From assembly GCF_001431595.1 (NCBI RefSeq), contig NZ_LDJO01000007.1, forward strand, positions 34,145 to 98,144: a stretch of 64,000 nucleotides of DNA. The letters are read 5' to 3'. This document shows positions 18,567-28,163 of this stretch, piece after piece. Source of the DNA: Stenotrophomonas acidaminiphila. Its GTDB lineage: Bacteria; Pseudomonadota; Gammaproteobacteria; Xanthomonadales; Xanthomonadaceae. Below the pieces are notes generated by a model. That model worked only from the letters and a program-made list of their open reading frames with translations. It was not told the origin of the DNA and did no database searches. Both the position numbers and the translations under genes were made by a program. Within the stretch, counting starts at the first letter, position 1. Each line of letters begins with the position of its first letter.

Positions 18567-19454
18567 ATGACCCAACGCAAAGGCATCATCCTCGCCGGCG
18601 GTTCCGGCACGCGGCTGTATCCGATCACCAAGGGCGTCAGCAAGCAGCTGCTGCCGGTGTACGACAAGCCGATGATCTACTACCCGCTCAGCGTATTGAT
18701 GATGGCTGGCATCCGCGAGGTGCTGATCATCAACACGCCGCATGAGCAGGCGCTGTTCCAGGCGTTGCTGGGCGATGGCTCGCAGTGGGGCATGGACATC
18801 CGCTACGCGGTGCAGCCGAGCCCCGACGGGCTGGCGCAGGCCTACCTGATCGGCCGCGATTTCGTCGCCGGCAAGCCGAGCTGCCTGGTGCTGGGCGACA
18901 ACATCTTCCACGGCCATGGCCTGCGCCAGCTGCTGCGCAGCGCCGACGCGCGCGATACCGGTGCCACCGTGTTCGGCTACTGGGTCAATGACCCGGAGCG
19001 CTACGGCGTGGCCGAGTTCGACAAGGACGGCAAGGTCGTCGGGCTGGTCGAGAAGCCGGAGAACCCGCGCTCCAACTACGCGGTCACCGGGCTGTATTTC
19101 TATGACGGCAATGCCAGCGACCATGCCGCCGGGCTCAGGCCCTCGCCGCGCGGCGAGCTGGAGATCACCGACCTGAACAAGTGCTACCTGGACGCCGGTG
19201 CGCTGTACCTGGAGCAGCTGGGGCGTGGTTACGCCTGGCTCGACACCGGCACCCACCAGTCGCTGCTCGAGGCATCCAACTTCATCGAGACCATCCAGAC
19301 CCGCCAGGGCCTGCAGGTCTGCTGTCCCGAGGAAATCGCCTACGGGCAGGGCTGGATCGGCGCGGCCGAGCTGGAGGCGCTGGCTGCGCCGCTGCTCAAG
19401 AACGGCTATGGCCAGTACCTGCAGAAACTGCTGCAGCGCGGGGTCGTGCCATGA
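18567..19454 (+). CDS. rfbA: Glucose-1-phosphate thymidylyltransferase
   Basis: Makes dTDP-glucose from glucose-1-phosphate and dTTP, the first step of the pathway. The nucleotidyltransferase signature GGSGTRLYP begins at residue 11 and is followed by [17 protein letters not shown] and LVLGDNIF, all standard for RmlA. Length (295) is normal. Starts 13 bases after rfbB and overlaps rfbC by four bases. The glucose-1-phosphate probably comes from XanA at 22.4-23.7 kb. Confidence 0.97.
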   Translation: MTQRKGIILAGGSGTRLYPITKGVSKQLLPVYDKPMIYYPLSVLMMAGIREVLIINTPHEQALFQALLGDGSQWGMDIRYAVQPSPDGLAQAYLIGRDFVAGKPSCLVLGDNIFHGHGLRQLLRSADARDTGATVFGYWVNDPERYGVAEFDKDGKVVGLVEKPENPRSNYAVTGLYFYDGNASDHAAGLRPSPRGELEITDLNKCYLDAGALYLEQLGRGYAWLDTGTHQSLLEASNFIETIQTRQGLQVCCPEEIAYGQGWIGAAELEALAAPLLKNGYGQYLQKLLQRGVVP

Positions 19455-20008
19455 AGGTCATCGAAACCTCGCTGCCCGGCTGCGTGGTGATCGAGCCGGC
19501 GGTGTTCGGCGACGCCCGCGGCATGTTCTTCGAGACCTGGAACGCCGAGCGCTTCGCCGCGCACGGGCTGACGACGAAGTTCGTGCAGAGCAACGTCTCC
19601 ACCTCGGTCAAGGGCGTGCTGCGGGGCCTGCATTACCAGTGGCCGCGGCCGCAGGGCAAGCTGGTCAGCGTGCTCGAGGGCGAGGTCTATGACGTGGCGG
19701 TGGACATCCGCCGCGGCTCGCCGACCTTCGGGCGCTGGGAAGCGGTGCTGCTCAGCGCCGGGAACCACCGGCAGTTCTGGATCCCCGAAGGCTTTGCGCA
19801 CGGTTTCGCGGTGCTCTCCGAGCGGGCGGTGTTCAGCTATCTGTGCACCGATGTCTACGTCAAGGAAGCCGATGCCGGCGTGCGCTGGAACGATGCCGAC
19901 ATCGCTGTCGACTGGCCGATCGGCGCGCCGACGCTGTCGGCCAAGGACGAGAGCGCGCCGTTCCTGGCGGAGATCGCCGAGGAGCGGCTGCCGGTGTACA
20001 TGCCATGA
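19451..20008 (+). CDS. rfbC: dTDP-4-dehydrorhamnose 3,5-epimerase
   Basis: Cupin-fold epimerase acting on dTDP-4-keto-6-deoxyglucose at C3 and C5. [11 protein letters not shown] contains the catalytic histidine and [12 protein letters not shown] is the second family motif; length is 185 residues. ATGA overlaps couple it to rfbA before and rfbD after. Confidence 0.96.
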   Translation: MKVIETSLPGCVVIEPAVFGDARGMFFETWNAERFAAHGLTTKFVQSNVSTSVKGVLRGLHYQWPRPQGKLVSVLEGEVYDVAVDIRRGSPTFGRWEAVLLSAGNHRQFWIPEGFAHGFAVLSERAVFSYLCTDVYVKEADAGVRWNDADIAVDWPIGAPTLSAKDESAPFLAEIAEERLPVYMP

Positions 20009-20904
20009 CGGTGCTGGTGTTCGGCGGCAACGGCCAGATCGGCCGGGAGCTGCTGCGCGCGCTGGCGCCGCTGGGTACGGTGGTCGCCACCACCCGCAGC
20101 GGCACGCTGGCCGACGGCAGTGTCTGTGAGGTGGCCGATTTCGACCGCCCCGACAGCTTGCCGGCGCTGCTGGACCGCCTGCAGCCGGCGGTCGTGATCA
20201 ATGCCGCGGCCCATACCGCGGTGGACCGTGCCGAGCAGGAGCCGGAGGCCGCGTTCCGCGCCAATGCGCAGGCCCCGGGTGTGCTCGCGCGCTGGTGCGC
20301 CGCCCATGACGTGCCGCTGGTGCACTATTCCACCGACTACGTGTTCGACGGGCAGGGCGGCACGCCTTACCGCGAGGACGCGTCGACCGCGCCGCTGGGC
20401 GTCTACGGCACCAGCAAGCGCGACGGCGAGGATGCGGTGCGCGCCGCCGGCGGACGCCACCTGATCTTCCGCACCGCGTGGGTGTATGCCGCGCATGGCG
20501 GCAATTTCCTGCGCACCATGCTGCGCCTGGGCGCCGAGCGCGACCAGCTGCGCGTGGTCGCCGACCAGATCGGCACGCCGACCCCGGCGGGGCTGATCGC
20601 CGACGTCACCGCGCAGGCGCTGCGGCACCCGGGCGGCCTGTCCGGCACCTGGCACCTGACCGCATCGGGGCAGACCAGCTGGCACGGTTTCGCCGAGGCG
20701 ATCTTCGCCGAGGCGCAGGCTACCGGGGTGCTGGCGAAGACGCCGGTGGTGGATGCCATCGCCAGTTCGGACTATCCGACGCCGGCCAGGCGTCCGGCGT
20801 GGTCGGTGCTGGACAACCGCCGGCTGCAGCAGGACTTCGGCATCGTACTGCCGGCCTGGCAGGATGGCCTGAAGCGGGTGATGGCGGAAATCGCTGTGAC
20901 CTGA
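20005..20904 (+). CDS. rfbD: dTDP-4-dehydrorhamnose reductase
   Basis: SDR-type reductase completing dTDP-L-rhamnose. FGGNGQIG is the NADPH-binding motif, VHYSTDYVFDG holds the active-site threonine region and YGTSKRDGE the catalytic Tyr and Lys. Length is 299 residues. Last gene of rfbBACD, followed by a strong hairpin. Confidence 0.96.
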   Translation: MTVLVFGGNGQIGRELLRALAPLGTVVATTRSGTLADGSVCEVADFDRPDSLPALLDRLQPAVVINAAAHTAVDRAEQEPEAAFRANAQAPGVLARWCAAHDVPLVHYSTDYVFDGQGGTPYREDASTAPLGVYGTSKRDGEDAVRAAGGRHLIFRTAWVYAAHGGNFLRTMLRLGAERDQLRVVADQIGTPTPAGLIADVTAQALRHPGGLSGTWHLTASGQTSWHGFAEAIFAEAQATGVLAKTPVVDAIASSDYPTPARRPAWSVLDNRRLQQDFGIVLPAWQDGLKRVMAEIAVT

Positions 20905-20932
20905 CCTGGGTCGCGTCGAGTACAGACATGAA

Positions 20933-20951
20933 GCCCGGCCAGTGGCCGGGC
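20933..20951. terminator. Bidirectional terminator between rfbD and xanB
   Basis: Perfect 8-bp GC stem (GCCCGGCC / GGCCGGGC) with a 3-base loop in the gap between two convergent genes. Confidence 0.7.
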
Positions 20952-20973
20952 CTCCTGTCTGCGCCAGGGCACC

Positions 20974-22377
20974 TCAGCTGCGCCCGTAGGTATCCTCGAA
21001 GCGCACGATGTCGTCCTCGCCCAGGTAGCTGCCGGACTGGACCTCGATCAGCTCCAGCGGCAGCTTGCCGGGGTTGCGCAGCCGGTGCGTCACCCCCAGC
21101 GGGATGTAGGTACTCTGGTTCTCGCTGAGCAGCAACACCTCGTCGCCGCGGGTGACCTCGGCGGTGCCGCTGACAACCACCCAGTGCTCGGCGCGGTGGT
21201 GGTGCATCTGCAGGCTCAGGGTGCCGCCGGGCTTGACCGTGATGCGCTTGACCTGGAAGCGCTCGCCGTTGTCGATGGAGTCGTAGGCGCCCCACGGGCG
21301 GTAGACCTTGCGGTGCCAGGCGGCCTCGCTGCGGCCCTCGGCCTTCAGTCGCGCGACGACGTCCTTGACCTCCTGCATGCGGTCGGCCCTGCCGACCAGC
21401 ACCGCGTCATCGGTCTCGACCACGATCACGTCATCCAGTCCCACCAGCGCGACCAGCCGTTCGCCGTAGGCGTATGTGTTGCGGCAGTCGATGGCGATCA
21501 CATCGCCGTGGTGGGCGTTGCCATCGCCATCGCGCGGGGAGACGTCGCGCAGCGCGGTCCAGGAGCCGACATCGCTCCAGCCGGCGTCCAGCGCCACCAC
21601 CACCGCATCGGCGGTCTTCTCCATCACTGCATAGTCGATCGAATCCGACGGCACCGCGGCGAACGTCTCGGCGTCGAGCCGGGTGAAGTCGGCATCACGG
21701 CGGGCGCTTTCCCAGGCGCTACGGCTGCGTTCGAGCATGGCCGGGTTGAACCGGGCCAGTTCCTCCAGGTAGCGCGATGCGCGGAACAGGAACATGCCGC
21801 TGTTCCACAGGTACTGGCCGCTGGCGACATACGCGGTGGCGGTATCCAGGTCGGGCTTCTCGACGAAGCGCTCGACCGGGCGGGCGCCGCTGCCGGGTGC
21901 GGCCTTGATGTAGCCGTAGCCGGTCTCCGGGCCGGTCGGGACGATGCCGAACGTCACCAGCTTGCCGGCATCGGCCGCGGTCGCCGCCTGGCGCACGGCG
22001 GCATGGAAACCAGCCTCGTCGGTGATCACGTGGTCCGACGGCAACACCAGCAGCAGCGGGTCCTCGCCCTGGCGGCTGGCTTCCAGTGCGGCTACCGCGA
22101 TGGCCGGCGCGGTATTGCGCCCCATCGGCTCGAGGATGATCGCCTGCGGCTCCGCGCCGACCTGCTGCAGCTGCTCGGCGGCGACGAAGCGGTGCGCCTC
22201 GTTGGCGATCACCAGCGGGCCGCGCGCCGCGACGGCCGCGACCCGGTGCCAGGTCGCCTGCAGCATGGTCTGCGTGCCGGTCAGTGGCAGGAACTGTTTG
22301 GGGTAGGTCTCGCGCGAGAGCGGCCACAAGCGGGTGCCGGAGCCGCCGGACAGGATGACGGGCGTGATGTTGCTCAT
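20974..22377 (-). CDS. xanB: Mannose-1-phosphate guanylyltransferase / mannose-6-phosphate isomerase
   Basis: Bifunctional type II PMI-GMP enzyme of 467 residues. It isomerises fructose-6-P to mannose-6-P and makes GDP-mannose for LPS and exopolysaccharide. The N-terminal nucleotidyltransferase has [19 protein letters not shown], and the middle contains [10 protein letters not shown]. The C-terminal cupin (about 350-467) has [18 protein letters not shown], the metal-binding isomerase motif. It follows xanA by nine bases in the same operon, the order known from Xanthomonas. Confidence 0.95.
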   Translation of the reverse strand: MSNITPVILSGGSGTRLWPLSRETYPKQFLPLTGTQTMLQATWHRVAAVAARGPLVIANEAHRFVAAEQLQQVGAEPQAIILEPMGRNTAPAIAVAALEASRQGEDPLLLVLPSDHVITDEAGFHAAVRQAATAADAGKLVTFGIVPTGPETGYGYIKAAPGSGARPVERFVEKPDLDTATAYVASGQYLWNSGMFLFRASRYLEELARFNPAMLERSRSAWESARRDADFTRLDAETFAAVPSDSIDYAVMEKTADAVVVALDAGWSDVGSWTALRDVSPRDGDGNAHHGDVIAIDCRNTYAYGERLVALVGLDDVIVVETDDAVLVGRADRMQEVKDVVARLKAEGRSEAAWHRKVYRPWGAYDSIDNGERFQVKRITVKPGGTLSLQMHHHRAEHWVVVSGTAEVTRGDEVLLLSENQSTYIPLGVTHRLRNPGKLPLELIEVQSGSYLGEDDIVRFEDTYGRS

Positions 22378-22386
22378 GTTGAAGCC

Positions 22387-23733
22387 TCAGGCCGAAAGCA
22401 GGGTGGATATCTCGTCGGTACGCGCCTGCAGCAGCGCCGCATCGCCGCGCGTCTCGACATTGAGCCGCAGCAGCGGCTCGGTGTTGGAACTGCGCAGGTT
22501 GAAGCGCCAGTCGCCGAAATCGGCGCTGACGCCATCGGTGTGGTCCAGCGCCGGCGCCAGCGGGGCGAAGTGGCGCATCACCCGCTCGACCGAGGCCTTG
22601 GCGTCTGCCACCTTGAAGTTGATCTCGCCGCTGCAGGGATAGGCGGCCATGCGGTCCTCGACCAGTTCGGCCAGCGACTGGCCGCTGGTGGAAACCAGCT
22701 GCGCGATCAGCAGCCATGGAATCATGCCCGAATCGGCATAGGCGAACGCGCGGAAATAGTGGTGCGCACTCATTTCGCCGCCGTAGACGGCGTTCTCCGC
22801 GCGCATCTTCTCCTTGATGAAGGCGTGGCCGCTCTTGCACAGCACCGGCACGCCGCCGGCGGCCTCCACCATTTCCACGGTGTTCCAGACCAGGCGCGGA
22901 TCATGCACGACCCTGCCGCCGGGATTGCGCGCCAGGATCGCCTTGGCGAGCAGGCCGACCAGGTAGTAACCCTCGATGAAGCGGCCGTTGTGGTCGAAGA
23001 AGAAGCAGCGGTCGAAGTCGCCGTCCCAGGCAATGCCGAAATCGGCGCCATGCGCGCGCACCGCGTCGGCGGTGGCGGCGCGGTTCTCCGGCAGCAGCGG
23101 ATTGGGGATGCCGTTGGGGAAGCTGCCATCGGGTTCGTGGCAGATGCGCACGAATTCCAGCGGCAGGTGCGGGGCAAGCAGGTCGATGATGGCGCCGGCG
23201 CCGCCGTTGCCGGCATTGACCACCAGCTTCAGCGGCCGCAGCGTGGCCACGTCCACATAGGACAGCAGGTGCGCGATGTAGGCGCTCTTGTCGTGCCGTT
23301 GCACCTGCCCGGCGCGTGGCGCCTGCGCCGGTGCGGCATCGGCTGCCACCGCGTCGGAAATGGCGAACAGGCCGGTATCCGAGCTGATCGGCCGCGCCTG
23401 CGCCTTGACCAGCTTCATGCCGTTGTAGTCCATCGGGTTGTGGCTGGCAGTGACCATCACCCCGCCAGCCGCGCCCAGGTGGTCGGTCTGGAAATAGACC
23501 TCCTCGGTGCCGCACAGGCCGATGTCGATCACCTCGCGGCCCTCGCCGCGCAGTCCGGCGGCCAGCGCGTCCTGCAGGCCCGGGCTGGTCAGGCGCACGT
23601 CGTGGCCCAGCACCACCGGACCGTCTTCGAGCCGGGCCGACAAGGCCTTGCCGATCCTGCGCGCGAGGTCCTCGTTGAGTTCCTCGGGCACGCGGCCGCG
23701 GATGTCGTAGGCCTTGAACGCGGGTAATGGCAT
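22387..23733 (-). CDS. xanA: Phosphoglucomutase / phosphomannomutase
   Basis: Interconverts glucose-6-P/glucose-1-P and mannose-6-P/mannose-1-P, supplying both RfbA and XanB. It starts [16 protein letters not shown]. The phosphoserine motif [11 protein letters not shown] is near residue 97-107, the metal loop is DGDFDR, and the sugar-binding [11 protein letters not shown] follows. Length (448) is normal for AlgC/XanA. Divergent from the CoA-transferase genes across 146 bases. Confidence 0.95.
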   Translation of the reverse strand: MPLPAFKAYDIRGRVPEELNEDLARRIGKALSARLEDGPVVLGHDVRLTSPGLQDALAAGLRGEGREVIDIGLCGTEEVYFQTDHLGAAGGVMVTASHNPMDYNGMKLVKAQARPISSDTGLFAISDAVAADAAPAQAPRAGQVQRHDKSAYIAHLLSYVDVATLRPLKLVVNAGNGGAGAIIDLLAPHLPLEFVRICHEPDGSFPNGIPNPLLPENRAATADAVRAHGADFGIAWDGDFDRCFFFDHNGRFIEGYYLVGLLAKAILARNPGGRVVHDPRLVWNTVEMVEAAGGVPVLCKSGHAFIKEKMRAENAVYGGEMSAHHYFRAFAYADSGMIPWLLIAQLVSTSGQSLAELVEDRMAAYPCSGEINFKVADAKASVERVMRHFAPLAPALDHTDGVSADFGDWRFNLRSSNTEPLLRLNVETRGDAALLQARTDEISTLLSA

Positions 23734-23841
23734 GCGGGCAACCTGTCGAAGCGTGGAAAGGCGCCCAGTTTAGTCGCTTGGCGGTTAGCGGGCCGTTCGC
23801 GGCTGGACGAAGGTCCAAGAGGGCCGCCGCTGGACTGGGGC

Positions 23842-23847
23842 TAGAAT
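23842..23847 (+). promoter_or_regulatory. Candidate -10 box for the CoA-transferase operon
   Basis: TAGAAT 32 bases before the scoA start codon, predicting a leader of about 25 bases. No strong -35 element is visible. Confidence 0.35.
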
Positions 23848-23879
23848 GCCGCCATCCTTATGACTGTGGGCATGATGCG

Positions 23880-24614
23880 ATGAGCGATCCTTCAACCCTG
23901 GACGGGCGGCGCGGCAAGGTGGTGGCCAGCGCGGCCCTGGCGCTGGACGGCGTGGTCGCCGACGGCCAGACCCTGGCGGTCGGTGGCTTCGGCCTGTGCG
24001 GAATTCCCGAGGCGCTGATCGCGGCGCTGCGCGATTCCGGCGTGACCGGCCTGACCGTGATCTCCAACAACGCCGGCGTCGACGGCTTCGGCCTCGGCCA
24101 GCTGCTGGAAACCCGCCAGATCCGCAAGATGATTTCGTCCTACGTGGGCGAGAACAAGGAGTTCGAGCGGCAGTTCCTGGCCGGTGAGCTCGAGCTGGAG
24201 TTCAACCCGCAGGGCACCCTGGCCGAGCGCCTGCGCGCCGGCGGCGCGGGCATCCCGGCGTTCTTCACTGCCACCGGCTACGGCACCGTGGTGGCCGAGG
24301 GCAAGGAAACCCGCGAGTTCGACGGCAAGCACTACGTGATGGAGACCGCGCTCAAGGCCGATGTCTCGCTGGTCAAGGCGTGGAAGGCCGACGCGGCCGG
24401 AAACCTGGTGTTCCGCAAGACCGCGCGCAACTTCAATCCGGCCTGCGCCATGGCCGGCAGGGTCTGCGTGGTCGAAGTGGAGGAGATCGTGCCGGTGGGC
24501 GCGATCGACCCGGACCAGGTGCACCTGCCGGGCATCTACGTCGACCGCATCGTGTTGAACGCCACGCCGGAGAAGCGCATCGAACAGCGCACCGTGCGTC
24601 AGGAGGAGAACTGA
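23880..24614 (+). CDS. scoA: 3-oxoacid CoA-transferase subunit A
   Basis: Family I CoA-transferase alpha subunit (244 residues), moving CoA from succinyl-CoA or acetyl-CoA to acetoacetate or another 3-oxoacid. The [14 protein letters not shown] motif near the N-terminus and [11 protein letters not shown] are typical. It is followed after one base by subunit B. Xanthomonads keep this pair (lpsI/lpsJ) beside the LPS and xanAB genes, though the role is presumably ketone-body or branched-chain metabolism. Confidence 0.92.
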   Translation: MSDPSTLDGRRGKVVASAALALDGVVADGQTLAVGGFGLCGIPEALIAALRDSGVTGLTVISNNAGVDGFGLGQLLETRQIRKMISSYVGENKEFERQFLAGELELEFNPQGTLAERLRAGGAGIPAFFTATGYGTVVAEGKETREFDGKHYVMETALKADVSLVKAWKADAAGNLVFRKTARNFNPACAMAGRVCVVEVEEIVPVGAIDPDQVHLPGIYVDRIVLNATPEKRIEQRTVRQEEN

Positions 24615-24615
24615 A

Positions 24616-25248
24616 ATGGCCTGGACCCGTGACGAGATGGCGCAGCGCGCCGCGCGCGAACTGACCGACGGCGCGTACGTGAACCTGGGCATCGGCCTGC
24701 CGACGCTGGTGGCCAACCACATTCCCGAGGGCATGGACGTGTGGCTGCAGTCGGAGAACGGCCTGCTGGGCATCGGCCCGTTCCCGACCGAAGCCGAAGT
24801 CGACGCCGACCTGATCAACGCCGGCAAGCAGACCGTGACGGCCCGCGCCGGCGCCAGCTACTTCGGCAGCCACGATTCGTTCGCGATGATCCGCGGCGGC
24901 CATATCGACCTGGCCATCCTCGGCGCCATGCAGGTCACCGCCAAGGGCGACCTGGCCAACTGGATGGTGCCCGGCAAGATGGTCAAGGGCATGGGCGGCG
25001 CAATGGACCTGGTGGCCGGCGTGCAGCGCGTGGTGGTGCTGATGGAGCACACCGCCAAGAACGGCGAGCACAAGATCCTGCCCGAATGCACGCTGCCGCT
25101 GACCGGCGTGGGCGTGGTCGACCGCATCATCACCGACCTGGCGGTGTTCGACGTCACCGATGCCGGGCTCGCCTTGGTCGAAGCCGCTCCCGGGGTGGAC
25201 ATGGAAGAGCTGAAGGCCCGCACCGGCGTGCCGTTCGCGCACGCCTGA
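24616..25248 (+). CDS. scoB: 3-oxoacid CoA-transferase subunit B
   Basis: Beta subunit (210 residues). [12 protein letters not shown] near residue 30 is a family motif and the catalytic glutamate is in [11 protein letters not shown] near residue 51. [14 protein letters not shown] and [19 protein letters not shown] follow in the usual order. Its end converges with the WbsX-like gene. Confidence 0.93.
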   Translation: MAWTRDEMAQRAARELTDGAYVNLGIGLPTLVANHIPEGMDVWLQSENGLLGIGPFPTEAEVDADLINAGKQTVTARAGASYFGSHDSFAMIRGGHIDLAILGAMQVTAKGDLANWMVPGKMVKGMGGAMDLVAGVQRVVVLMEHTAKNGEHKILPECTLPLTGVGVVDRIITDLAVFDVTDAGLALVEAAPGVDMEELKARTGVPFAHA

Positions 25249-25256
25249 ACCATGCC

Positions 25257-25279
25257 GCGGGGCCACCACGTGGCCCCGC
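25257..25279. terminator. Bidirectional terminator between scoB and the WbsX-like gene
   Basis: Perfect 9-bp stem (GCGGGGCCA / TGGCCCCGC) with a 5-base loop in a 35-base convergent gap. Confidence 0.7.
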
Positions 25280-25283
25280 CTGC

Positions 25284-27365
25284 TCAGTGGCGGCGGGCGT
25301 AGGCGTAGGGCGCCGCCGCATCCACGGGCAGGCCGAGCAGTTCGGCGGCCGTGGCCTGGCGGAAGCCCGCATCGCGCGCGGCCAGGGTGAAGATCCGCTC
25401 GATCGCGTGCGCCAGCGTGCCGTCCACCTGCGCGGCCTCGGCCTCGAACTGCGATGGCTGCAGGTGACCGTCTAGCAGCGGGCGCAGTGCCGGAAGGCGT
25501 ACCCAGAACATGCTGCCGGCAATGAACGTGTCGCGCTCGAGGTCAGGCTGCGCAATGCCCAGGCGGCCGAGCAGGGCGCGCACGTTGCCCTGGTTGGCGC
25601 CCCAGTAGAAATGCAGTGGCTGCACATGGCCTTCCGGTGCGACCAGCCCGAGGCCGGGCTGCTCGCCGAACGCACGCACGATGGCCGCCGCCCTGTCCGG
25701 CGCCAGCAGGCGCCCGATCAGCTCGTTGCGCCACTGCTCGCCGTCCTGGCGGTGCGTGGAGCGCTTGGTATGCAGCTTGAGCACCACGTCCTCGCCCTCG
25801 TCGAGCAGGCGCCCGGCGACGTGCAGGAACGGCAGGATGTCGCGGCCGCGGTTGGCGAAGGCGTGCACCTCCACCTGCATGCCGCGCGCGCGCGCGATGC
25901 GTTCGATCTCGCCCTTCCGCTCCGGCGGCGTGGTGGCCACGACCCGCCAGCTCAGGCCACTGGATTGCAGGGCCTGCAGCAACGCGTCGAAGACGTCCGG
26001 GTACCAGGCATGGATGACCGCGCACGGGCGGGTGCCGGCCCGCGGGGCGTCGCATGGCGCCAGCGCCTGCCGCGTGGCCTCCAGCCAGGCGTGGCCCAGC
26101 CGCGCATCGGGTTCCAGCACCGCCCCTTCGGCCCATTCGTTCCATGCGTTGACGAACACCAGGCGCCGCTCGGTGGGCACCGTGGCCAGGCGCTCGTGCA
26201 CGGTCGTGCGCAGCCAGTCGCGGTAACCGCGCGGCGAGGCATGCACGAAGATGCGTCCCGCGCCCGGGCGCCGCGGCTCGTTGTCCCAGCCGGGGTTCAC
26301 CCCGGGATACAGCGTATAGGCGGGCAGCGGCCGTGCCGCCGCCTCGCGTGCGAGCTCGCGCCAGTCGCGCACGTCGCCGGCGAAGTCCGGGTTGATCAGC
26401 CACTGTTCGGCGGCCAGTGAGCGTGGGTTGCTCATGTTCGGCGGGAACTCGACCGCTGCGTCGAAGCCGATCTCGCGCGGATCGGGGCGTTCGAAGCCCT
26501 GCACATAGGCCAGGTGCAGCTCGCCGATGCCGTTGTCGCGGCACCACTGGCGCCAGCGCTGCGCGGTGGCGCGCGGGTCGGGCAGCAGGTGCGGGCGGTA
26601 GACCAGCAGCATCGGCCGGCCGTCGACCTTCAGCGCGCGGCGGTCGCGCAGGTAGGGGGCGACGTGGGCGATGAAGGCCAGGTCGTCCGCGGCGCTGTGC
26701 TGCTGTCCTATCAGGATCTCGCCGTCGCGCCCGTCCCAGCGCCGGGTCCAGTTCTCGTTGGCCCAGCACAGGCAGAACGGCAGGTCGATGTCGTCGTCGG
26801 CCAGCCATTGCCGCAGCGGATCCTCCATCAGGGTGCGGCCGCTGAACCAGTAGTAGTAGAAGCAGAACGCGCCAATGCCGTACTCCGCGGCCAGGCGCGC
26901 CTGGTCGCGCATCACCTGCGGGTTGCGCAGGTCGTAGAAGCCCAGGTCCGCCGGCAGCCGCGGCTGCGCATGGCCTTCGAACTGCGGCAGTGCCCGGGTG
27001 ACGTTGCGCCACTCGGTGAACCCTTTGCCCCACCAGGCGTCGTTCTCGGCGAACGCATGGAACTGCGGCAGGTAGAACGCCACCAGCGTGGCCGGCAGCG
27101 GGCTGGGCAGGGCCGCCCTAGAGTAGGGTACATGGCCGATCGCCGGCTCATCGGCGCGGTGCATGGGCCGGATGATGCGTGGCGAGGCTCCCGCTTCCGG
27201 CGCATGCCCGCGTGGCGGCGGCGGCAACAGCCCGCCAAAACGCTCCAGCAGGCGGTTGCGCCACCTGTCGCGGCGGGCGTCGGAGATCGGAAGGGCGCGG
27301 AACGCCTGTCGCAGCAGCTGGTGAAGCGCCTGGTGCAGGGAAGGGAAAGGCATCGATCGAGGCAT
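25284..27365 (-). CDS. WbsX-like (GH99-type domain) glycan protein with RgpF-like C-terminus
   Basis: About 693 residues in two halves. The first (about 90-440) has the WbsX/GH99-like pattern AFYLPQFHAFAEND, WWGKGFTEW, CFYYYWFSGR, CWANENWTRRW and VNAWNEWAEGAVLEPD, found in O-antigen and capsule loci. The second (about 460-690) resembles rhamnan-synthesis protein RgpF: AVIHAWYPDVFD, HTKRSTH and FYWGANQGNVRALL. The combination is common in large polysaccharide gene clusters, where it probably transfers or trims a sugar; biochemical activity is poorly known. No Shine-Dalgarno sequence supports either ATG (27365 or 27353), so the start is uncertain. It stands alone between scoB and a small DUF3817 gene. 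Confidence 0.82.
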   Translation of the reverse strand: MPRSMPFPSLHQALHQLLRQAFRALPISDARRDRWRNRLLERFGGLLPPPPRGHAPEAGASPRIIRPMHRADEPAIGHVPYSRAALPSPLPATLVAFYLPQFHAFAENDAWWGKGFTEWRNVTRALPQFEGHAQPRLPADLGFYDLRNPQVMRDQARLAAEYGIGAFCFYYYWFSGRTLMEDPLRQWLADDDIDLPFCLCWANENWTRRWDGRDGEILIGQQHSAADDLAFIAHVAPYLRDRRALKVDGRPMLLVYRPHLLPDPRATAQRWRQWCRDNGIGELHLAYVQGFERPDPREIGFDAAVEFPPNMSNPRSLAAEQWLINPDFAGDVRDWRELAREAAARPLPAYTLYPGVNPGWDNEPRRPGAGRIFVHASPRGYRDWLRTTVHERLATVPTERRLVFVNAWNEWAEGAVLEPDARLGHAWLEATRQALAPCDAPRAGTRPCAVIHAWYPDVFDALLQALQSSGLSWRVVATTPPERKGEIERIARARGMQVEVHAFANRGRDILPFLHVAGRLLDEGEDVVLKLHTKRSTHRQDGEQWRNELIGRLLAPDRAAAIVRAFGEQPGLGLVAPEGHVQPLHFYWGANQGNVRALLGRLGIAQPDLERDTFIAGSMFWVRLPALRPLLDGHLQPSQFEAEAAQVDGTLAHAIERIFTLAARDAGFRQATAAELLGLPVDAAAPYAYARRH

Positions 27366-27511
27366 CGCCGGCGACGGGAACGGGGCGCGGTGGTGTGGGG
27401 ACGCAGCGCCTGCCTTCACCACCGCCATCGGGGATTCTAGGCCAATGCGCCACCGGCCCGCCGCCACGCCACTCCGGCGCACCCTCCAGCCGCTGCCATC
27501 GGCACATCGCC

Positions 27512-27517
27512 TACAAT
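27512..27517 (+). promoter_or_regulatory. Candidate -10 box for the DUF3817 gene
   Basis: TACAAT about 30 bases before the start codon; no convincing -35 element. Confidence 0.35.
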
Positions 27518-27548
27518 CCGCGTCCTTCCGTTCGATGACGATGTGCTG

Positions 27549-27869
27549 ATGCCTGCAAACCCGATGTCCGCCGCTGGAAAGCTGTTCGCCGTCGCCGCCC
27601 TGGTCGAGGGCGCGACCTGGGCCGGGTTGCTGGTCGGCATGCTGCTCAAGTACGGCACGCAGACGACCGAGCTGGGCGTATGGCTGTTCGGGCGCCTGCA
27701 CGGGCTGGCGTTCCTGTTCTACGTGGTCGCCAGCGTGTACGTCGGGGTGCGCCAGCGCTGGCCGTCGTGGGCGCTGCTGCTGGCCCTGCTGGCGGCGGTG
27801 CCGCCGCTGGTCACGGTGCCGCTGGAGTGGTGGTTCCGGCGTCGCGGGCTGCTGTCGCCGCTGCGCTGA
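27549..27869 (+). CDS. DUF3817 small membrane protein
   Basis: About 106 residues with three hydrophobic segments. The sequence AVAALVEGATWAGLLVGM followed by LFGRLHGLAFLFYVV is the recognisable DUF3817 pattern (conserved Glu in helix one, Gly-His in helix two). Function unknown. A GTG at 27543 is an alternative start. Single-gene unit. Confidence 0.8.
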   Translation: MPANPMSAAGKLFAVAALVEGATWAGLLVGMLLKYGTQTTELGVWLFGRLHGLAFLFYVVASVYVGVRQRWPSWALLLALLAAVPPLVTVPLEWWFRRRGLLSPLR

Positions 27870-28163
27870 GCCGGGCGCAGGGCCTGGCCGACCCGCGGCG
27901 GTGTGGCCCAAGGGCGCGGCGGCCACTACGATGATGCCGGGTCCGCGGGCCGGGCCCCGGGCCCCAGTGTCCCGGCGGGCGCGACCGGCCGCCGGCACCG
28001 GGCATGTTCGCAGCCTGTTTAGGTTCGATCTTCTAGCTTTGGCGCCTGTCTGCCCCCCGGAGAGCCCCGTGCACCACGCACCCCCTGTTGCCGCCGTTTC
28101 CGCCCGCCTGCCGGCGGCGGCGCCTGCCTGTTGCCCGGCGCGGCCCGGCGCGCGGTGGATTCC

